Shown in pieces: positions 6,764 to 16,774 of a stretch of 64,000 nucleotides of DNA. The stretch is from Bacteroidota bacterium (GTDB lineage Bacteria; Bacteroidota; Bacteroidia; Chitinophagales; Chitinophagaceae): contig JADJSG010000006.1 of the NCBI GenBank assembly GCA_016711825.1, positions 496,001 to 560,000 on the forward strand. The letters are read 5' to 3'. Position 1 is the first letter of the stretch. Each line of letters begins with the position of its first letter. The notes under the pieces were generated by a model. That model did no database searches, was not told the DNA's origin, and saw only the letters and a list, made by a program, of their open reading frames with translations. The position numbers were made by a program, and so were the translations under genes.

Positions 6764-9349
6764 TCAATCATTCTTCACCACCTTCACCGACTGATACCCC
6801 GCCGCCTTTACATGATACACTCCATTCGGTAAATGACTTAGATTGATATTCGTTTCGGTTTCACCATTGCATTTTTGATTGATGATGAGTTTACCCACCA
6901 TATCAAATATTTGGATATCGCTTAGTTTTTCGTCATGTTGGATGTGGATCATGCCTGTGGTTGGATTGGGATATAAAACAATTTCGTTTACAGTCATGGT
7001 TTCGCCCGTAAATATTTTTGCATTGGGCAATTGTGGTGCACCAGGAGTACACCCATTGTAGGCTTGTGCTACAAACACGGATCCATATTCTGCTTTAAAA
7101 CCAGGATTGAGCTTTACAAAATAATTGGCTGCCGCATCGAACTTGACATTTGAGCCAGCCTCAATGATTACGATTCCACCGGTTTGTATCCATGTCTGAC
7201 TTTCCAACAGTGAATAATAAACTGTATCATTATTGATTTGAATAGAAGGAACACAAATAATACAAGGCGTGACCGTCAGATTTAATGTAATCACTGAATC
7301 ACAACCATATATATTGGTATAGTTGGCAGTGTAAACACCCGTACTATCATAACTTTGCCCGTTCCAGATGTATGGTGTCTGATTTGCACAAATGGAACTG
7401 ACGAGGTTTATGTTGGAATTATTGATTACAATTTGCACAAAGGAAGTACTGGTGCAGCCATTGGCGTCTGTTCCGGTTACGACATATATTTGAGTAGCAA
7501 GAGGATTAAAAGGAACATTATTTGACACACCGCCAGTCCATGAATAATTTAAAGCCCCACTGGCAGTAAGTGTCACACTTTGACCTGCACAAACACTATC
7601 TGACGTGGTTGTGGCTATAACCGTAAACGGAGCAGCGATATCAATGGTATCAACGACTACATTGCAGGTATTACTTTTTTCATAACGGTATTTTCCGGCT
7701 GAATAAATCATGATCGATGTATCATTGGCAATAAACTGCCATTGATTCCCAAAATTTAATTTATACCATGCGCCCGCAACCCCATTATTGGAATAAAGCT
7801 TCATAGAATCGCAAAAGGTGGGGTATTGTGAAGTGATATTCGCTGCCGGAATTAGATTATCGACCACAATATTGAAAGTATCTTTTTTCACTTGACCGAT
7901 AGCATCACTTACAGTGAGCGTATATGAAATATTACTGGTTGCCGTAAAACTTACTGAATTTGTATTGTTGTTGTTTAAACCTGTTACCGGCAACCAACTA
8001 TAAGTCAAGGGGGGCGCACCATCAGTGATGTTTCCATTTAAAGTCATTGTGTTACCTGCACAATCTGTGAGGGTTTGATTCGATGGGCCGCTGTTTAAAA
8101 TTTCGTGTCCTATTTTGCCAAATTTTATAAGATTATTATTTTCATAGCCAAGGGTATAAATGGCATTGATATCTTTGAGGAATTGAAATTTGGGCAAACC
8201 TCCCCCGCTTCCTGACTGAAGATATCTTTTGCCGTTCGAAAAATAAGGAGGACCATTATTCAAATCATAAACGGTGATGCTATTAAGGTTTCCTTCTAAT
8301 GCAACAGATATATAGGGAGATTTTGAGCTGATAGAACTAACGACGTCTACATTCCACTGCTCTGAGTCATCATCCTTTGCTATATACATCGTTCCTGCAG
8401 GTGTAATACCGGTTATAATCATATGTCCGAGGGTTATTTGATAATAGGCTATTCTGCCAATAAAAGTATGGCCGGTCATTTCATCAACTGTCGTTTTTGC
8501 AGAATATTGTCCCATAATATTCCCCCGTCCGATCGCTTTCAGCCAAAGCACTCCCAACACAGGAGAAATTTTAGCACAATATGTATTCGCCCCATTTCCA
8601 TCTGCAAAAATGGTAAAATTGCCAAGCGTAAATGGTCCATAGTAAACGCCGGTCAATACTATTGTAGAATCAAATGATGAATAGTCAATCTCAATTGCCC
8701 CTGCAAAAGCAGCCTGCGAAATAAATATACCGTTAGAATTATATTTGCTTAAACCGCCATCTTCAAGTATGTAAATGTGATTCGAATAATCAGTGCACAT
8801 ATCTATACATCCCTCGTTTGCTGGGGTACCATATATATAGGAGTTTATAATGGTGCCGTTCTGATTATATTTAGCAATATATGTATCGTAACCTCCATTC
8901 GAATTGAGTAGATTACCGCCTGTATTGACCGTTGATGAATTCGAATACCCGGCTACAACCACTTCATTGTTGTTGTTTACTTTTATACTTACTGCATATT
9001 CATCTAAGGTGCCATAGATACTTGTAGCCCATAGCAAATTCCCCAATGTATCCCATTTGGCTATCACCACATCTTTGCCCCCATTGTTTGGTATGTTTAC
9101 ATTCCCAAAAATAAACGCACTATCAGAAAAAGATCCTGTTGTATAGATAAAATTGTTGTGGTATTCGATAGAAGTAATTAAGCCATTGAAATGATGACCC
9201 CAGGCCCACACAGGTGTTACCACATAGGGCGGAAAAGCCTGAGCATTAGCCCTAAGGTAGGAAAATGTTACAAGGAATGAAAGGCAAAATAACTTCATTA
9301 AGTTTTTTTGCAGTGAAAATTTACTCCTGTATTGACTCGTTTTTTTCAT
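6764..9349 (-). CDS. T9SS-exported SBBP-like propeller protein with Ig-like modules
   Basis: 861 aa. The head (about 40-420) is a propeller-like domain with recurring phrases (VIAKWDTLGNLLWATS, TYIAKYNQNGT). Then come Ig/PKD-like modules (LTYSWLPVTGLNN...; VTGTDANGCTSTSF) and the short module SICANQTPYIWNGQSYDSTG...GCDSVITLNLTV. Next is the beta domain shared with its neighbours (SQTWIQTGGIVIIEAG ... LNPGFKAEYGSVFVAQ, then YNGC). A type A sorting domain ends the protein (LYPNPTTGMIHIQHDEKLSD ... GVYHVKAAG). Two starts are possible: 9349 (A-rich leader, longer N-region) or 9298, which gives a compact signal peptide MKLFCLSFLVTFSYLRANAQ. The gene lies 20 bp after the previous one in the presumed operon. 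Role: secreted or surface beta protein, ligand unknown. Confidence 0.85.
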   Translation of the reverse strand: MKKTSQYRSKFSLQKNLMKLFCLSFLVTFSYLRANAQAFPPYVVTPVWAWGHHFNGLITSIEYHNNFIYTTGSFSDSAFIFGNVNIPNNGGKDVVIAKWDTLGNLLWATSIYGTLDEYAVSIKVNNNNEVVVAGYSNSSTVNTGGNLLNSNGGYDTYIAKYNQNGTIINSYIYGTPANEGCIDMCTDYSNHIYILEDGGLSKYNSNGIFISQAAFAGAIEIDYSSFDSTIVLTGVYYGPFTLGNFTIFADGNGANTYCAKISPVLGVLWLKAIGRGNIMGQYSAKTTVDEMTGHTFIGRIAYYQITLGHMIITGITPAGTMYIAKDDDSEQWNVDVVSSISSKSPYISVALEGNLNSITVYDLNNGPPYFSNGKRYLQSGSGGGLPKFQFLKDINAIYTLGYENNNLIKFGKIGHEILNSGPSNQTLTDCAGNTMTLNGNITDGAPPLTYSWLPVTGLNNNNTNSVSFTATSNISYTLTVSDAIGQVKKDTFNIVVDNLIPAANITSQYPTFCDSMKLYSNNGVAGAWYKLNFGNQWQFIANDTSIMIYSAGKYRYEKSNTCNVVVDTIDIAAPFTVIATTTSDSVCAGQSVTLTASGALNYSWTGGVSNNVPFNPLATQIYVVTGTDANGCTSTSFVQIVINNSNINLVSSICANQTPYIWNGQSYDSTGVYTANYTNIYGCDSVITLNLTVTPCIICVPSIQINNDTVYYSLLESQTWIQTGGIVIIEAGSNVKFDAAANYFVKLNPGFKAEYGSVFVAQAYNGCTPGAPQLPNAKIFTGETMTVNEIVLYPNPTTGMIHIQHDEKLSDIQIFDMVGKLIINQKCNGETETNINLSHLPNGVYHVKAAGYQSVKVVKND

Positions 9350-9369
9350 TTTTCTTTAAATTAGTTTGA

Positions 9370-11692
9370 TCAATCATTCTTCACCACTTTTATTGAGTTA
9401 TACCCCGCCACCTTCACATGATACACTCCATTCGGCAGATTGCTTAAATCTATATTCGTTTCAGTTTCTCCATGGCATTTTTGATTGATCACAAGTTTAC
9501 CCACCATATCAAATATTTGTATGTTGCTTAGTTTTTCTTCATGCTTTATATGTATCATTCCCGATGTAGGATTGGGATATAAAACGATTTCGTTGTTAGT
9601 CAATAAATCTGCATTCGCTATCATCCGCTCCTGTGGAAGTTGTGGCGCACCTGCAGTACAACCGTTGTACGCCTGTGCCACAAATACCGCTCCTGAGTCC
9701 ACTTTGAAGCCGGGATTGAGCGTCACATAACTGGTTTGATGCGCATCCAGTTTTACTTGGGTGCCTGCCTCTATCAGCACAGTGCCACTCGTGATAATCC
9801 AGCTTTGGCTTTCGGTGAGGGAATTATAAAAAGGGGAATAGTTGATGGTAAAATCGGGAACACAAACAATGCAAGGGCTTACTGTTAAGTTGAGGTTAGC
9901 GATAGAATCACAACCATTCATACCGGTAAAAATAGCTGTATAAAAACCAGTACTGTCCAAACTTTGTGCGTTCCAGGAGTAAGGAGTTTGATTCGCACAA
10001 ATGGAAAGACTGGTGGTAGTAATACTGCTTGGGATTACATTCACTGTAATGCCTGTTCTGCTGAGTGAACATTGTGTAGTGTCAAACACATAAAATGTAG
10101 TGGTGTCTGTCAGGATGGGTGTGGTGAAGACATTACCTGCTCCCATATAATTGCCGCCGACTGAATCTGAATACCACACTAAACCATTGCCTGTAGCAGA
10201 TAAGATAGTTGAATCGCCTTCACATATAATGAGATTAGCCCCAGCAGTCGTGTTTACGGGAAGTGTGGGAAAACACATTTTTTGAACAAACACATCACCC
10301 AGACCGGTGCTTGTCAAATTATATACTGCAGGTCCGGGGTCAAAATCTGCTGTGCCTGCAAAGTGACCAATTATATAAATATTTCCGGATACATCATTAG
10401 TGATAGCCGTCCCCCAATCGGATGACCCGCCTCCGAGTTGGCCCGCCCAGATAAAATGGCCATCGGGATCCATTTTTTGAAGAAACACGTCATGAATACC
10501 TACCGCTGTTAATACATAGACCCCGGGGAAAGGATCAAAATCTATTGAATGATAAAACCAACCAACAGTATATATATTTCCTGCAGCATCAATGCTAATT
10601 CCGAGCCCTGAATCAGGATAATAATCGCCAAAAGAACGGGCCCATAAAAAATTGCCGTTAGCATCCATTTTATGAATAAATATATCCGCTTCACCTGCAA
10701 CAGAAGTTTTATTATAAACAGCCGGTCCGGGATTGAAATCTACTGTTCCCGTATAGTATCCGGTTGTATATACATTGCCTGACAGGTCAACTTTGATAGC
10801 ATAACAATAGTCTGACATATCTCCACTGAAGGCTCTCGCCCATATAAAATTACCATTCTGATCAAGCTTTTGAACAAAGACATCGGTGTTCCCTATTAGT
10901 GTATAAACCCCCAGTCCGGGGTCAAAATCAACAGCATTATGGAAAGTACCTGTTGTATGCACATTGCCGGCAGCATCCAGCGTTATAGCATACACTAAGT
11001 CAGTAGTGTTTGAACCCATAGACTTTGCCCAGAGAAAATTGCCATTGGCATCCATTTTTTGGATAAATATATCGGTGGAATTACTTATTGAGGTTAATGT
11101 AGTGGTGCCGGGGCCGGGATCAAAATCTCCTGTACCCCTAAAGGTACCAGTGATATGAATATTTCCGGAAGCATCGATTGCGATCGCAGCGGCACCGGCA
11201 CCGTAACTTGACCCAAAAGATCTGGCCCATATATAATTACCGTTGGCATCCATTTTCTGGATAAATACATTCGAAACGCCCAATCGAAGTGAATATGTCG
11301 GTGCCGGGACCCGGGTCGAAATCTACGCTACCTGCATAATTGCCCGTTGTATATACATTGCCGGAAGCATCCAGGCCAATTCCACCTGCGATTTCACCTG
11401 AGGTGCCTCCAAAAGTACGGGCCCAAAGAAACATCCCATTGGCGTCCATTTTTTGAACGAACACATCTGAATTACCAACTGAGCTCAAACTGTTGATACC
11501 CGGACCCGGATCAAAATCTACTGTGCCTTTAAAGGTGCCGGTGCTGTATATATTACCAGCAGCATCAACACAGACCGCATTGCCCTTTTCATCCTGATTC
11601 GACCCAAAAGATCTGGCCCATTGAAAATTTTGTGCAGGGATTTCAAGCACACAAGCAAAGACAAAGAGTAATATGAATGAAGCTTTTTGCAT
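9370..11692 (-). pseudogene. Frameshifted T9SS protein with seven DFDPGPG propeller repeats
   Basis: Two overlapping frames form one gene. The upstream part (from the ATG at 11692, signal peptide MQKASFILLFVFACVLEIPA) carries two repeats with a (V)DFDPGPG motif and runs out of frame after the phrase DIFTSIG. The other frame resumes at about 11283 with VSNVFIQKMDANG and carries five more repeats, an Ig-like module, the GCDSIANLNLTV module, the AQAYNGC beta domain and a YPNPTSGMIHIKHEEKL sorting domain. Joining them gives exactly seven repeats, as in the intact neighbour at 14417-16762. The break maps to the C-run at 11279-11281 (GGG on the coding strand), i.e. one extra base. It is either a real disruption, phase variation, or a sequencing error. 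The stop of the upstream frame is near 11237. Confidence 0.8.
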
Positions 11693-11753
11693 CTTTAACT
11701 TTCCTGAAATTGCTATGTTTTTTATTTTTTTCCTGATTGCATTTTTAAATTCA

Positions 11754-14354
11754 CTATTCATTCTTCACCACCTTAATCGAGTTATACCCCGCCACCTTTA
11801 CATGGTAAACCCCATTCGGCAAATGACTTAAATCGATATTCGTTTCAGTTTCACCATGGCATTTTTGATTGATCACAAGTTTACCCACCATATCAAATAT
11901 TTGTATGTTGCTTAGTTTTTCTTCATGCTTTATATGTATCATGCCAGAGGTAGGATTGGGGTATAAAACGATTTCGTTGTTAGTCAATAAATCTGCATTC
12001 GCTATCATCCGCTCCTGTGGAAGTTGTGGCGCACCTGCAGTACAACCGTTGTACGCCTGTGCCACAAACACCGCTCCTGAGTCCACTTTGAAGCCGGGAT
12101 TGAGCGTCACATAACTGGTTTGATGCGCATCCAGTTTTACTTGGGTGCCGGCTTCGATTAGTACAGTGCCACTTGTAATAATCCAGCTTTGGCTTTCGGT
12201 GAGGGAATTATAAAAAGGGGAATAGTTGATGGTAAAATCGGGAACACAAACAATACAAGGGCTTACTGTTAAGTTGAGCGTCGCTACAGAATCGCATGGA
12301 TTATTATTAGGATAATTCATCGGGATATTTGCTGTATAGGTGCCCGAACTATCAAGACTTTGACCATTCCAGTTATATGGAGTCTGGTTTGCACAAATTG
12401 ATAAATTGGTGTTGGAATTACCTGCATAATAAATTCTCATTTTTACAAAAGAACTCCCAGTACAGCCATTCGCATCAGAACCAGTAACGTAATAATATTT
12501 ATTAATCGGGCTTATTGGTTGTACCGGAACAATGTATGGTACATTGTCAATGATACCGTCAGTCCATATATAATTTGGGGCTCCACTGCCGTTGAATGTA
12601 ACAGCCTGACCTACGCAAATTGTATCCTGTGTTGAAGTAGCTGTGACGTTGACCACACCCGGTACAATTATCGTATCTGTAAAAAGACCAAAACAACTGT
12701 ACAACTTAAATGCATATTTACCTGCCTTGCTAATGGTAAGTATTGTATCATATCCAGGTAAAGTTTGCCAGATATTGGCTGGGGTAAAATAATGTGACCA
12801 CTCACCAGGTTGCAGGGTATTGGAATACAGTTTCATGCTATCGCAAATTGCCGGATATTGTGTAGTGATATTTACGGTCGGTGCAACATTCTGCACTATG
12901 ATATTGAAAGTATCTTTAGCAATTTGTCCTAAAGAATCTGTCACAGTCAATGTATAACTAATATTACTAACTGCCGTAAAAATTACTGAATTTGTATTCG
13001 TATTATTTAAACCAGTTATTGGTAGCCAGCTATACGTTTTTGGCCCGACACCTCCTACAGTATTACCGGTCAGGGTAACTGACTGTCCCGTACATACATA
13101 TACATTCTGATAACTGGGGTTACCGGTAAATCCGACATGATCGATTTTACCCAATTTATAGTTTATATTATTGGGTGAATTCCCCATTGTGTAAATCGAA
13201 TTTAATCCCATGAAAATATGCGGGCTTTTGGCATTAGCACCACTTATACTTAAATCATAAGTCTTGATGAGCGAATGCGTGCTTACATCATAAATAAGAA
13301 ATGCATCAGGATTGTCATCTGTATGAATGGAAACATAATTATCTTTCCCATGTATTGAATGCGAAGTAACGCCCCAAAACATATCCCATCCGGCAGGTGT
13401 CGGCAATCCCCCCCAATTTCCAGTTAGTTTCACGCCACTCGCAGAAACCTCTATAAACGCATAATAGTTATCACCCACACCCCTTTGGTAAAAAGGAATA
13501 TAAATTTTGCCGTTTGTAATATGTGAATAAATCAGCGGTCTGCTTGCTGAATGACTAACCTGTGGCGTAAAATCATTAAACCACTTTAGTTGTCCGTCGA
13601 TAGCAAACTTTGCACCATAGATATGACTTGGCCAGAAACCCCATTGATTATTATATTGTGTTATGAGCGTTGAATTATTAAGGGTAAAACTACCCGCAAA
13701 AGATCCGCAAATAAGAATAGTTGAATCATAATCGGAATAGTATAATTCACTTACCATATTACTTACACTTGCAGTAATATTCTTTTGCCAGTTTTGAATT
13801 CCTGAAGTATTGTATTTAGTCAATTTGTCGTTGGTTAAAATATAGACGCCACTTTGATAATCTGAGCACATGTCAACTGCATATTCATCAGCTACTGTCC
13901 CATAATTATAGGCATTGAGTGCATTGCCGTTTAAATCAAATTTTGCATAGTAAACATCATAACCGCCATTTGACAGGAGGGTGGTCGCTCCCACATTAAT
14001 TGAAGCGGAATTACTGCTGCCAACTAATATTATTTCATTGCTATTATTCACTTTAATGCTCACTACGGAGTCATCACCGCTTCCCCAAATAGAATTGGCC
14101 CAAATCAGATTGCCCAATGTATCCCATTTCATCACGATCACATCTTTACCTCCGTTGTTGGCAATATTGGTATTGCCGAAAACGAACGGACCGTTTGAAA
14201 AGCAACCTGCAGTATAGAGGTAATTACCTGAATACTCCATAGTACTCACAATTGCATTAAAATTGTGTCCCCATGCCCATCCTGGAACCGTACCTGCGAA
14301 TAAATTAGGCTGTTGCAGTAAAGCGAAATAAAAAAGTATGATAAATTTTTTCAT
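11754..14354 (-). CDS. T9SS-exported SBBP-like propeller protein with Ig-like modules
   Basis: 866 aa from the preferred ATG at 14354, which gives the signal peptide MKKFIILFYFALLQQPNLFA; the frame is open 21 codons further upstream to 14417, but that would put the signal peptide in the middle. The order is propeller-like head (WAWGHNFNAIVSTMEYSGN, VIVMKWDTLGNLIWANSIWG), PKD/Ig-like module (TYSWLPITGLNNTNTNSV), an Ig-like module with SDANGCTGSSF, the SICANQTPYNWNGQSLDSSG module, the AQAYNGC beta domain and the sorting domain. The last ~165 residues are almost identical to the end of the frameshifted gene at 9370-11692, indicating recent exchange or duplication. It shares the operon. Confidence 0.85.
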   Translation of the reverse strand: MKKFIILFYFALLQQPNLFAGTVPGWAWGHNFNAIVSTMEYSGNYLYTAGCFSNGPFVFGNTNIANNGGKDVIVMKWDTLGNLIWANSIWGSGDDSVVSIKVNNSNEIILVGSSNSASINVGATTLLSNGGYDVYYAKFDLNGNALNAYNYGTVADEYAVDMCSDYQSGVYILTNDKLTKYNTSGIQNWQKNITASVSNMVSELYYSDYDSTILICGSFAGSFTLNNSTLITQYNNQWGFWPSHIYGAKFAIDGQLKWFNDFTPQVSHSASRPLIYSHITNGKIYIPFYQRGVGDNYYAFIEVSASGVKLTGNWGGLPTPAGWDMFWGVTSHSIHGKDNYVSIHTDDNPDAFLIYDVSTHSLIKTYDLSISGANAKSPHIFMGLNSIYTMGNSPNNINYKLGKIDHVGFTGNPSYQNVYVCTGQSVTLTGNTVGGVGPKTYSWLPITGLNNTNTNSVIFTAVSNISYTLTVTDSLGQIAKDTFNIIVQNVAPTVNITTQYPAICDSMKLYSNTLQPGEWSHYFTPANIWQTLPGYDTILTISKAGKYAFKLYSCFGLFTDTIIVPGVVNVTATSTQDTICVGQAVTFNGSGAPNYIWTDGIIDNVPYIVPVQPISPINKYYYVTGSDANGCTGSSFVKMRIYYAGNSNTNLSICANQTPYNWNGQSLDSSGTYTANIPMNYPNNNPCDSVATLNLTVSPCIVCVPDFTINYSPFYNSLTESQSWIITSGTVLIEAGTQVKLDAHQTSYVTLNPGFKVDSGAVFVAQAYNGCTAGAPQLPQERMIANADLLTNNEIVLYPNPTSGMIHIKHEEKLSNIQIFDMVGKLVINQKCHGETETNIDLSHLPNGVYHVKVAGYNSIKVVKNE

Positions 14355-14416
14355 GATTTTGGTCTTATCAAATTTGAGCGTTATACGTGGACCTGTAAAA
14401 TTTGGTTTCGTGTCCA

Positions 14417-16762
14417 TTAATTATTTTTGATTATTTTTATTGAATGATACCCCGCCGCTTTCACATGATAAACTCCATTCGGCAAATTGCTTAAATCAAT
14501 GTTCGTTTCAGTTTCTCCATTACATTTTTGGTTGATCACTAATTTACCCACCATATCAAATATTTGTATTCCCGTAAGTTTTTCATTATGCCGTATATAT
14601 ATCATTCCCGTGGTAGGATTGGGGTATAAAACAATTTCATTTGCCATTCCCACTTCTCCTGTAAATATTTTTGCATTCGGTAATTGTGGCTGACCAGCAT
14701 AACAACCGTTATAGGCTTGCGCAACAAATATTGACCCCGCTTCCGCTTTAAATCCTGGGTTTAATTGGATATAATTATCAGGATATGCATCTAATTTGGC
14801 CTTGCTACCAAATGGGATTATCACGGTACCTGAAGTAATGATCCATGTTTGGCTTTCGGTAATATCGGTATAAAACAGCGAGTCTGTGATAATAATATCA
14901 GGGATACAAGGTGGACATGAGGTAATATTCAAATGCAAAATCACAGTGCTGTCGCATCCGTTCTCGTTGGTGTAAAATTGATTATATACGCCAGAACTGG
15001 TATAAGTCTGCCCGTTTAACGTATAGGAGGGAACGCAAGATTGTTGCCAGTAATGTAAAGTGTCGGCATGATGGATGATGAGATTTAAAGTGGTAGTTAC
15101 CTGACACCCCGGTCCATTGATCGTGTTTTGGGTGTAGATACCGCTTTGGTTATAAGTTTGTGCATTGTATGTATAACTGTCGCATGCTGTATCTGAAACA
15201 AAAATTTGGGTAGGAAAGATTGTGATATGGTTGTTTTGATTGCTGTCGCAACCATTTACATCCAAAAATTGTATTACAGTATCATAGCTACTGCTGTAAG
15301 TATTACCAAAAAGACTAAAAGTATCGCAAGCGCTATAGTTCACGTCATAATTTGCACCACAATAATTGAATTTATCAATGAAAATATCTGTCACGCCATT
15401 TGATGTAACATTATTAATTCCGCTACCCGGATTCAGGTCAGTAGTGTTGCTGAATCGTCCTGTTCTATACATGACCGATCCGTTCAGTGCGATCGCGCAT
15501 ATATAATCCATGCCTGAGGCCCATACAAAATTTCCGTTCACATCGAGCTTAATGATAAATCCTGCTTCGTAGTTGCTTTTGGTAATATTATATACTGCCG
15601 GACCCGGGTCAGCATCCGTGGTACCATACAAATTGCCCCCCAAATAAATATTTCCCGCATTGTCCTGATCAATTGAATAGGCGGTAAGTTTTGCCGGTCC
15701 GCCCGTGGCTTTTGCCCAGATAAAATTACCATTAGAATCAAGTTTTGATACAAAGCAACCGTAAGTATTCAGATTAAAAACACCAGCACCTGGATTACAA
15801 TCAATCAAACCAGAGGCCGCACCGGTGATCAAAACATTATTGCTTAAATCGCAAGTAATTCCGTACCCCAGGTCAGAACCGCTTCCACCAGTTCGCTTGG
15901 CCCAGATAAAATTACCGGCGGCGTCTAATTTTAAGATAAAGACATCGTATAAACCCAAGGCTAAAAGCGGATAATAGGCTGCGTTCGGATCAAAATCAAC
16001 ATTGCTTCTGAAAAAACCGGTTGTCAAAAGGTTTCCTGAATGATCAACACAAATTGAAGTACCCTGATCAGGTCCGCTATTCCCAAATTTTTTGACCCAT
16101 TGAAAAATACGGTTTGAGTCAACCTTTAAAATAAAAACATCTCCTTGCCCTGCAGAGTTGAGATTGTACACCCCAGCACCGGGATCAAAATCAACAGTAG
16201 TTCCAAAAGAACCTGTACAGTAAATATTATCGTTTGTGTCAATATCGAATGATGTAATATAATCTTGCTGATCTGCGCCAATTTTGAATGCCCACACAAA
16301 ATTACCTGTTGAAGTAAGTTTAAGCATAAAGGCATCAACGACCGCACCAGAACTTAAATTAAAAATGCCAGGCCCGGGATCAAAATCAACCGTTCCGAGA
16401 AATTGTCCGGTCAAATAAATATTGCCACTGTGATCAGTTTTTATAATTTCCGGACCAATTCCTGAGATGGTTTTCACCCATAGCAAATTACCTGCCGTGT
16501 CGGTTTTTAAGAGATACATGTCTGTATTGGCAATACTGCTTACATTATTAACCCCCGGGCCAGGATCGAAATCAACGGTTCCTGAAAATGATCCAGTAGT
16601 CAAAATATTACCATCATTGGCGATTGTAATTGCCATTCCTGCATCGAATCCGCTTGAGCCGATGCTGGCAGACCACGGATAAACCTGAGAGAATGCCTCC
16701 ATATTAAGCAACAATATGAATACTGTCATAAGCGGTCGTATGTCCATAATTAGAAACTTCAT
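14417..16762 (-). CDS. T9SS-exported seven-repeat (DFDPGPG) propeller protein
   Basis: 781 aa. Signal peptide within MKFLIMDIRPLMTVFILLLN; Met1, Met6 or Met12 could start it. Residues about 25-440 contain seven repeats of about 55-60 aa, each with a variant of (V)DFDPGPGV followed by D(V/M)F(I/L)LK(L/V)DxxGNFxWAK, consistent with a seven-bladed propeller of SBBP type. Then come three short modules (CDTFSLFGNTYSSSYD..., CDSYTYNAQTYNQSG..., CVPSYTLNGQTYTSSG...), the AQAYNGC beta domain and a YPNPTTGMIYIRHNEKL sorting domain. The stop overlaps the extended frame of the next gene, and the gene starts 12 bp after the one upstream, supporting an operon. Metal binding by the acidic motifs is possible but not shown. 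Confidence 0.86.
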   Translation of the reverse strand: MKFLIMDIRPLMTVFILLLNMEAFSQVYPWSASIGSSGFDAGMAITIANDGNILTTGSFSGTVDFDPGPGVNNVSSIANTDMYLLKTDTAGNLLWVKTISGIGPEIIKTDHSGNIYLTGQFLGTVDFDPGPGIFNLSSGAVVDAFMLKLTSTGNFVWAFKIGADQQDYITSFDIDTNDNIYCTGSFGTTVDFDPGAGVYNLNSAGQGDVFILKVDSNRIFQWVKKFGNSGPDQGTSICVDHSGNLLTTGFFRSNVDFDPNAAYYPLLALGLYDVFILKLDAAGNFIWAKRTGGSGSDLGYGITCDLSNNVLITGAASGLIDCNPGAGVFNLNTYGCFVSKLDSNGNFIWAKATGGPAKLTAYSIDQDNAGNIYLGGNLYGTTDADPGPAVYNITKSNYEAGFIIKLDVNGNFVWASGMDYICAIALNGSVMYRTGRFSNTTDLNPGSGINNVTSNGVTDIFIDKFNYCGANYDVNYSACDTFSLFGNTYSSSYDTVIQFLDVNGCDSNQNNHITIFPTQIFVSDTACDSYTYNAQTYNQSGIYTQNTINGPGCQVTTTLNLIIHHADTLHYWQQSCVPSYTLNGQTYTSSGVYNQFYTNENGCDSTVILHLNITSCPPCIPDIIITDSLFYTDITESQTWIITSGTVIIPFGSKAKLDAYPDNYIQLNPGFKAEAGSIFVAQAYNGCYAGQPQLPNAKIFTGEVGMANEIVLYPNPTTGMIYIRHNEKLTGIQIFDMVGKLVINQKCNGETETNIDLSNLPNGVYHVKAAGYHSIKIIKNN

Positions 16763-16774
16763 TTGTTTTCTGTT

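Noticed and set aside
11693..11761. Upstream extension of the frameshifted gene (23 codons)
   Set aside because: It would place the signal peptide internally; the ATG at 11692 gives a normal one.
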